A DNA stretch of 64,000 nucleotides from Pacificispira sp033344895. GTDB lineage: Bacteria > Pseudomonadota > Alphaproteobacteria > UBA8366 > Aestuariispiraceae. The notes beneath the pieces are model-generated. The model saw nothing but the letters and a program-made list of their open reading frames with translations. It was not told the DNA's origin and ran no database searches. Below are positions 58,639 to 64,000 of the stretch, in pieces. The DNA lies in assembly GCA_965229685.1 (NCBI GenBank), contig OZ245920.1, forward strand, positions 2,914,001-2,978,000. The letters run 5' to 3'. The translations under genes and the position numbers were made by a program. Every line of letters starts with the position of its first letter. Within the stretch, counting starts at the first letter, position 1.

Positions 58639-60663
58639 ATGACCGAGCCGACGACCGCGCCCCCCCGAATGAGAGTTTTGAGCACCACGGCCCTGGCCGG
58701 AGCAATGCTGGTAATGACGGCGACCGCCGCACAGTCGCAGGATGCCGACCGCGACCAGGGCGCCGTGACCAGCCTGGACGCCATGACCGTGACCGCAACA
58801 CGGACCGAGAAGTCGGCAATTGAAGCCCCTGCGTCGGTCAGTGTCGTGGATCGCGAGGCAATCCTGCAGGCACAGCCGCAAAGTCTGGACGATGTCCTGA
58901 AAGGCGTTCCGGGCGTCCAGATGACCGGCGGCCCCCGAAACACGGCCGAGCAGCCCAATATTCGCGGCTTCAGCGACGAGCGGGTCGTCGTGATCACCGA
59001 CGGCGTCCGCAAGAACTTCCAATCCGGCCACCGTGGACGGACGTTTCTGGATCCGACCCTGCTGAAGAGCGTCGACGTTCTGCGCGGCCCCAGCTCGATG
59101 CTCTACGGTTCCGGCGCGCTGGGTGGGGTTCTGTCGATCGAAACGATCGACGCCTCAGATTTGCTGAAGCCTGGAGAAAAAGTCGGCCTTCGCACCTCGA
59201 TTGGTGGCCAGTCCAACAATGCCTACAAGAGTGCCAACGTCACCGCATTCGGCACGCCTTTGGACGGGGTCGACCTGCTGTTCAGCGCGTCTCGACACAC
59301 GTCGGGCAATTACGAGGATGGCGACGGTCAGGACATCCCCTTCTCCGCCGACGACATCGGGTCCGCACTGGCGAAGGGATCGGTCGAGCATGAGGGGCAT
59401 GAAGTCGAACTCAATCTTCAGCTCTTTCGGGACGATCACGAAATCCCGACCGCGGCGAACACCAACGGCACCGTCATCGCCGACCGCGTTACCCGTGAGG
59501 AATCCGGCAGCCTGCGCTATGGCTACAACGACATGGAGGGCCTGCTGGACCTGACGGTCACGGCCTATTCGAACAACGCTTTCATTCGTGAGATCGTCCA
59601 GACCAGCGGCCGGCATGATGTGACCAAACTGGACACGCTGGGGATCGACGTCGCGAATACCAGCCGCACGACCCTGAGTGAGGATGCGAAGCTGGCCCTG
59701 ACCTATGGCTTCGAGCTGTATCAGGACGATCAGGAAGGTGTCCGGAACGACGCCCCACGCGGGCAGTATCCCAACGCGAGCCAGATCACCCAGGGCTATT
59801 TCGCCCAGGCGGAGTTCACCCTTTGGGACGATCTGACAGTCATACCGGGGCTGCGCTACGACACCTATGAACAGGAAGCCGCCGGCAACCGGGATGTCGG
59901 GGACAGCAAGCTTTCGAAGAAGCTGGCCCTGTCCTATCAGGCCACTGACTGGCTGATGCTGTTCGGGTCTTACGCCGAGGCCTTCCGCGCCCCCTCCCTG
60001 ACGGAGCTTTATGTCAGCGGTACACACTTCGTCTTCAACACCTTCGTGCCGAACCCGGATCTGACCCCGGAATTTGCAAAGAACAAGGAAGTCGGCGCGG
60101 CGCTCAGCTTCGATGATGTCGTGGAGGAGCGCGATGCGCTTCGCATCAAAGGCGCCGTGTTTCAGAACGATGTCGAAGACCTCATCGAGCAATCCGTCCA
60201 GGGCGGCGCGTTTGGAACCACGACGACCTCCAACGTGCCGGAAGCGCGCATTCGCGGGGCGGAGCTGGAAATTCAGTATGAAGGTCCGATGTTCTTTTCC
60301 GGCCTGTCGGCGACCCGCATGCGCGGCGATGACCTGACCCAGGGTGACGCGCTGGCCGATATCCCGGAAGACCTTGTGACGCTCACCGCGGGCCTCCGCT
60401 TTGCAGATCTGGGTCTGACGACCGGCTGGCGGTCGATGCTGTTCTTCGGCCAGGACCGTACATCAAGCACCGGCACGGCCCATCCCGGCAAGAAAATGGT
60501 CCATGACCTGTTCGTGTCCTACACGCCGAACGATCCGCAACTGGACGGGCTGCGCGTGGATTTCGGGATCGACAACATCTTCGACAATACCTACCGGCGC
60601 TACCCGTCAGAACTCAACGAAACCGGCCGCAACGCGAAGCTGACGGCCAGCCTGCAGTTCTGA
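58639..60663 (+). CDS. hmuR: TonB-dependent heme/hemoglobin receptor
   Basis: A 674-aa outer-membrane receptor with a signal peptide (LSTTALAGAMLVMTATAAQ). The TonB box region and plug domain contain MTVTATRTEKSAIEAPASVSVVDRE and IRGFSDERVVVITDGVRKNFQSGHRGRTFLDPTLLKSVDVLRG, typical of hemin receptors; the barrel ends in ...NAKLTASLQF with a terminal Phe. The ATG at 58639 has GGAG upstream. It heads the cluster hmuR-hemP-tonB-hmuS-exbB-exbD. The Fur-like promoter upstream and the neighbours support heme as substrate. Confidence 0.9.
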   Translation: MTEPTTAPPRMRVLSTTALAGAMLVMTATAAQSQDADRDQGAVTSLDAMTVTATRTEKSAIEAPASVSVVDREAILQAQPQSLDDVLKGVPGVQMTGGPRNTAEQPNIRGFSDERVVVITDGVRKNFQSGHRGRTFLDPTLLKSVDVLRGPSSMLYGSGALGGVLSIETIDASDLLKPGEKVGLRTSIGGQSNNAYKSANVTAFGTPLDGVDLLFSASRHTSGNYEDGDGQDIPFSADDIGSALAKGSVEHEGHEVELNLQLFRDDHEIPTAANTNGTVIADRVTREESGSLRYGYNDMEGLLDLTVTAYSNNAFIREIVQTSGRHDVTKLDTLGIDVANTSRTTLSEDAKLALTYGFELYQDDQEGVRNDAPRGQYPNASQITQGYFAQAEFTLWDDLTVIPGLRYDTYEQEAAGNRDVGDSKLSKKLALSYQATDWLMLFGSYAEAFRAPSLTELYVSGTHFVFNTFVPNPDLTPEFAKNKEVGAALSFDDVVEERDALRIKGAVFQNDVEDLIEQSVQGGAFGTTTTSNVPEARIRGAELEIQYEGPMFFSGLSATRMRGDDLTQGDALADIPEDLVTLTAGLRFADLGLTTGWRSMLFFGQDRTSSTGTAHPGKKMVHDLFVSYTPNDPQLDGLRVDFGIDNIFDNTYRRYPSELNETGRNAKLTASLQF

Positions 60664-60693
60664 CCATCCATGACCAGCGAGAAGGATCCGAAC

Positions 60694-60858
60694 ATGACCC
60701 TGCACCGACCGACATCTGCCGGCACACGCCTGTCCGAACCGCCTGTGCTTTCCAGTGACGAACTGTTGCAGGAAAAGGGCGAGATCCTGATCGAACATCG
60801 TGGTGAGCGCTATCGCCTGCGCCGCACGCGCCAGGACAAGCTGATCCTGACCAAGTAG
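60694..60858 (+). CDS. hemP: Hemin uptake protein HemP
   Basis: The 54-aa protein ends in GEILIEHRGERYRLRRTRQDKLILTK, the conserved HemP/HmuP C-terminal motif. HemP supports expression of heme-uptake genes in several proteobacteria. I chose the ATG at 60694 because AAGGA lies about 8 nt upstream; an ATG at 60670 adds eight residues without a ribosome site. It lies between hmuR and tonB. Confidence 0.9.
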   Translation: MTLHRPTSAGTRLSEPPVLSSDELLQEKGEILIEHRGERYRLRRTRQDKLILTK

Positions 60859-60860
60859 GC

Positions 60861-61844
60861 ATGTTGCGGGCGGCTACCATGATTGGACCACGTTCCAGGG
60901 CGCCTGTCCGGCTGCATCAATCCGACCGGGCCCTTTCCGATCGGACCGATGGAACCGGGCGCGCCCTGGCCTTCTCGGCCCTGGCCGCCTCCCTGGCGGT
61001 GCATTGGGCGATCATGTCGACCAGCAATTCCGGGGGCGCGCTCAGCCTGGGCGCGTCCACCGCGCTGAAAACGTCCATTCAGATTGCCGCCGTCAGCAAT
61101 CCCGCGGATACGCTTCCGCCGGCCCCGCCAAGGCACTCGCCGCATCCGACCGCAGTCCAGGCTGCGCAGGCCGATCCGCTGCCGCAGCCGATGACGGCAA
61201 CGGTTCCGACGGAATCACCGACGCTGGCCCCTGTCGAAATCACCGACCTCGGCCCGCAGCCGATCACCACGACGGTTCCGATTGCGCCGCCGGTATTGGA
61301 ACCGGTTCGGATCACGGAAGAAAAGCCGGCGAAGCCGCCCTTCCAACCCATGGCGAAGCCAGCGGAACCGCCCCGGCCGGAACCGGCAATCGAGCCCGCA
61401 CCAAAAGCACCGACGGAACCAGTCGCGAAAGCCATCGCGGAAACGCCGGCCCGGCCGGTTGAGTCGGCGCGATCCGACACGGTCCAGAGCGCCACCGCGG
61501 ATCCTGTCCCGGTTCTGACGCGCGAAACCGGTGCTGCTGCCGGCGGCGCTCCCGCCGCGGACCCCGTTCTGGTAACCGAGCCGCGTTTCAGGGTGCCGCC
61601 GACCCCGCCCGCCTACCCACCCGTCGCCCGACGACGAAACGAGGAGGGTACGGTTGTCCTGCGTGCCCTCGTTTCGCCCGGCGGCGACACACAGCGAATC
61701 GAAATCTGGCAATCCTCCGGTTTCTACCGTCTGGACGATGCCGCGCGTGCGGCCGTCGAGGATTGGCATTTCGAGCCGGCCCGGAAATCCGGACTGGCGG
61801 TCGCGTCCTGGGTCCAGGTGCCCATCCGTTTCCGACTTGATTGA
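60861..61844 (+). CDS. tonB: TonB-like energy-transducing protein
   Basis: A 327-aa protein with one N-terminal TM segment (ALAFSALAASLAVHWAIMS), a long Pro/Ala/Glu-rich periplasmic linker, and a C-terminal TonB domain (PAYPPVARRRNEEGTVVLRALVSPGGDTQRIEIWQSSGFYRLDDAARAAVEDWHFEPARK). It transmits proton-motive force to the heme receptor. The ATG at 60861 is used; an ATG at 60879 with GGGCGG upstream is equally plausible. It is part of the heme cluster, with exbB and exbD two genes downstream. Confidence 0.9.
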   Translation: MLRAATMIGPRSRAPVRLHQSDRALSDRTDGTGRALAFSALAASLAVHWAIMSTSNSGGALSLGASTALKTSIQIAAVSNPADTLPPAPPRHSPHPTAVQAAQADPLPQPMTATVPTESPTLAPVEITDLGPQPITTTVPIAPPVLEPVRITEEKPAKPPFQPMAKPAEPPRPEPAIEPAPKAPTEPVAKAIAETPARPVESARSDTVQSATADPVPVLTRETGAAAGGAPAADPVLVTEPRFRVPPTPPAYPPVARRRNEEGTVVLRALVSPGGDTQRIEIWQSSGFYRLDDAARAAVEDWHFEPARKSGLAVASWVQVPIRFRLD

Positions 61845-61873
61845 TCCGACCTGCCTCAAGGAGCCCGTCTGCC

Positions 61874-62947
61874 ATGCCCGATACGCCTGAAATCTTCGAA
61901 TCCAACGACCTGTTGAGCCGCTACAACGCGCTAAAGGCCGACAATCCAATGGTCCGCGGGCGCGATGCGGCCACCCAACTGGGCGCCAGTGAGGGAGAAC
62001 TGGTCGCCGCCCGATGCGGGGAGGAAGTCGTCCGCCTGAAAGCCCCGTTCAAGGATCTGATCGCGGCCCTGCCGGAACTGGGGCGGGTCATGGTCCTGAC
62101 CCGGAACGAGACCGTCGTTCATGAGCGCAAGGGCGTCTTCGGCAATATCAGCCTGGACGGCCATGTCGGCCTGGTGCTGAACGAGACGATCGATCTGCGG
62201 CTGTTCCTGAATTTCTGGACACATGGTTTTGCGGTCGAGGAAACGGTCCGCAGCGGACGACGGCGCAGCCTGCAGTTCTTCGACCGGTCCGGCATGGCCG
62301 TTCACAAGGTCTACCTGCTGGACGAGAGCGACACCGAGCGGTTTGACGCCCTTATCGACGCCCATCGTGACTCCGATCAGACGCCCGGGATCAAGGTCAA
62401 ACCCTATGGTGAACCGAAGCCCAATGCCGCCACATCGGAAGTGGATCTGGACGCCTTTCGGGCCGAATGGGCCAATCTGCAAGACGTCCATGACTTTCAT
62501 GGAATGCTGCGCAAACACAGGCTGGACCGGCTTCAGGCGCTGCGACTGGCGGAGGACCGCTTCGCGACGGTTCTGCCGGTCACGGCCCTGCGCTCAGCGC
62601 TGGAAAAGGCCGCCGCCCGCCAACTTCCGATCATGGTATTTGCCGGCAACCGGGGCTGCATCCAGATCCATTCCGGACCGGTATCGAACATCCGTCCGAT
62701 GGAAAACTGGGAGAATGTTCTGGACCCCGACTTCAACCTTCATGTTCGGTCCGACCGGCTGATGACGGCCTATGCCGTGCGCAAGCCGACGGTGGACGGA
62801 ATCGTTACGGCGCTGGAATTCTACGACATCGACGACACCCACGTGACGCAGTTCTTCGGCGTCCGCAACCCCGGTCAGCCGGAAAGTGAGGATTGGCGGA
62901 CGCTGGTTGCGGACATCGAGGCCGAACGGGAAGAGGTCCCCGCATGA
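61874..62947 (+). CDS. hmuS: Hemin-degrading factor (HmuS/ChuS family)
   Basis: The 357-aa cytoplasmic protein is made of two homologous halves, as in ChuS/HmuS/HemS. The first half contains VMVLTRNETVVHERKGVFGN with the putative axial-ligand His; the second half ends ALEFYDIDDTHVTQFFGVRNPGQPE. Family members bind heme and release its iron or pass it on. The ATG at 61874 follows AAGGAG; an earlier in-frame start at 61841 is not supported. Its TGA overlaps the exbB start (ATGA). Confidence 0.93.
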   Translation: MPDTPEIFESNDLLSRYNALKADNPMVRGRDAATQLGASEGELVAARCGEEVVRLKAPFKDLIAALPELGRVMVLTRNETVVHERKGVFGNISLDGHVGLVLNETIDLRLFLNFWTHGFAVEETVRSGRRRSLQFFDRSGMAVHKVYLLDESDTERFDALIDAHRDSDQTPGIKVKPYGEPKPNAATSEVDLDAFRAEWANLQDVHDFHGMLRKHRLDRLQALRLAEDRFATVLPVTALRSALEKAAARQLPIMVFAGNRGCIQIHSGPVSNIRPMENWENVLDPDFNLHVRSDRLMTAYAVRKPTVDGIVTALEFYDIDDTHVTQFFGVRNPGQPESEDWRTLVADIEAEREEVPA

Positions 62948-63621
62948 TGGGACTTCCGGAGATCGATGTGTCACTGCTGCTGACGCGCCTCGGGCCGGTC
63001 GGCATTCCCTTGGCCCTTTGTTCGGTAGTCGCGCTGGCAGTCGTGCTGGACAAGACCGTCCGTGCCATTTGCACCCAAAGGATCGACATGCAGCGGCTGC
63101 GCGGCCTCGCCGACACCGCCCGTCGGGATGGCCCCTCCGCTGTGACGGCGGGGATCGGCCGACTGCCGGAGCCATTGCGCAGCGGTGCGGCGGTGCTGAT
63201 GGATCCTGTGCATGCCGACAGGGCACAACGTGAGGACGCTGCCTCACACTGGCTGGATCAGCAGCGCAGCACGATCAACCGTGGCGTCGGTCTGCTGCAC
63301 CTGATCGCCGGGCTGGCCCCGATGCTGGGGCTTCTCGGCACAGTGATCGGGATGACCGTCGCCTTTCGCGATATTGCCGGACATGACGGCCCGGTCCATC
63401 CAGCCCTTCTGGCGGATGGATTGTGGCAGGCCCTGCTGACCACGATCGTCGGCATGGCAATCGCCCTGCCCGCAACGGTCGCAGCGTGGATTTTCCAGGC
63501 GATGACCGAGCGGCGCATATCCACATTGGCTTCGGCCCTGACGATCCTCTCTTTGTCCCTCGAGCACACGCCTGCCCAGTCCGCGCACTTCGGCACGCAT
63601 CTGGCGGAGGCGGCGGAATGA
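62944..63621 (+). CDS. exbB: MotA/TolQ/ExbB proton-channel-family protein
   Basis: The 225-aa inner-membrane protein has three TM helices: LGPVGIPLALCSVVALAVVLD, GLLHLIAGLAPMLGLLGTVIGMTVAF and ALLTTIVGMAIALPATVAAWIF. APMLGLLGTVIGM is the ExbB/TolQ signature. It works with ExbD to energise TonB. The ATG at 62944 overlaps the hmuS stop, and its own TGA overlaps the exbD start (ATGA). Confidence 0.93.
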   Translation: MMGLPEIDVSLLLTRLGPVGIPLALCSVVALAVVLDKTVRAICTQRIDMQRLRGLADTARRDGPSAVTAGIGRLPEPLRSGAAVLMDPVHADRAQREDAASHWLDQQRSTINRGVGLLHLIAGLAPMLGLLGTVIGMTVAFRDIAGHDGPVHPALLADGLWQALLTTIVGMAIALPATVAAWIFQAMTERRISTLASALTILSLSLEHTPAQSAHFGTHLAEAAE

Positions 63622-64000
63622 TCCGTGCGTCTCAGCCCGACGCTGCTTCCGGACCGCGTTTCGGAGCGGATCTGACACCGCTGATCGATGTTCTGTTTAT
63701 GCTGATCGTCTTCATGGTGCTGACGGCGAACAGTGCGCAGTTGGCGGTCGAGGCGGACCTGCCCAGTACGGAGGAATCGGGCTTGTCCCTGCCCAGTCCG
63801 GAATCGCCGCTTACCATAACCATCCGCGCGGCGGGCAACGCGTATTCAGTCGATGAGGTCGACTATCCCGACTGGTCGGCCGCCCGCACAGCCATGCAGT
63901 CGGCGCTGGAAGCCGACCCGGACCGACCCGTCGTGCTGGCGACCGAACCCGATGCCCCCGTTCAGCGTCTGATCGATGCCATGGCCTATCTGCAGCGGGC
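63618..64000 (+). CDS. exbD: ExbD/TolR-family protein (cut by the window end)
   Basis: About 127 residues are visible; the frame is open to the edge. It begins MIRASQPDAASGPRFGADLTPLIDVLF, where the membrane Asp (LTPLIDV) is the proton-path residue of ExbD/TolR, and continues with the TM helix and a periplasmic domain (TIRAAGNAYSVDEVDYPDW, RPVVLATEPDAPVQRLIDAMAYLQR). It starts in the ATGA overlap with exbB. Genes further downstream, such as hmuTUV, may lie outside the window. Confidence 0.92.
   Translation, partial: MIRASQPDAASGPRFGADLTPLIDVLFMLIVFMVLTANSAQLAVEADLPSTEESGLSLPSPESPLTITIRAAGNAYSVDEVDYPDWSAARTAMQSALEADPDRPVVLATEPDAPVQRLIDAMAYLQR

Overview
The window looks like chromosomal DNA of a high-GC alphaproteobacterium, probably a marine member of Rhodospirillales sensu lato. 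This is inferred from gene content: DUF4170, a DddP-family protein, a dimethylglycine-dehydrogenase-like flavoprotein, class I fumarase-type alpha/beta genes and a HemP/HmuS/ExbBD heme cluster. No rRNA, tRNA, CRISPR array, transposase or integrase was seen. Coding density is high, and many starts overlap the preceding stop (ATGA, GTGA, TGATG).

Positions 1-16 kb are mostly housekeeping and small accessory genes: a thiamine-diphosphate enzyme cut by the window edge, leuA, a low-GC lipoprotein, an SDR/TetR divergent pair with two palindromic operators, a DUF4170 pair, a UbiD-type decarboxylase, an MFS transporter, a TPR-methyltransferase and msrA. Next comes an HTH regulator facing a small unknown gene across three perfect GCGCAC-N3-GTGCGC palindromes, then a sorbosone-dehydrogenase-like beta-propeller protein, pgk and another methyltransferase.

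Positions 16.5-33.7 kb hold the most unusual locus, all on the minus strand: a TolC-like outer-membrane protein with a long Pro-rich tail, a PrtD-type type I secretion ABC protein with a non-canonical signature motif, an HlyD-type adaptor, and a giant (about 2,900 aa) surface protein. That protein has N-terminal helical repeats, a Q/G/P-rich linker, near-identical 306-bp cadherin-like repeats and four LamG-like domains, but no RTX repeats. Only 58 nt after it comes a 1,062-aa fusion of a periplasmic ligand-binding domain, a beta-rich domain and an MscS-type channel. I read this as a secreted-adhesin system next to a putative ligand-gated channel.

Positions 33.9-54.6 kb carry a TPR protein, ispE, a thioredoxin-like ferredoxin, a DddP-family (DMSP lyase) M24 protein, a LysR/DoxX/glutathionyl-hydroquinone-reductase unit, a dimethylglycine-dehydrogenase-like flavoprotein, a 2OG-Fe(II) oxygenase and a VOC protein. 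A long minus-strand run follows (hldD, lgt, midA-like, pgeF-like, an M24 protein lacking metal ligands, a lipoprotein), then ubiK, a solute-binding protein and a two-subunit class I fumarase/tartrate dehydratase.

Positions 54.8-58.4 kb encode a second, orphan type I secretion ABC/HlyD pair whose C39-like domain lacks the catalytic Cys. From 58.5 kb to the end lies a heme-uptake cluster (TonB receptor, hemP, tonB, hmuS, exbB, exbD, the last cut by the window end). It sits behind a TTGACA-N17-GATAAC promoter overlapped by TGCGA/TCGCA inverted repeats that look like Fur-type operators.
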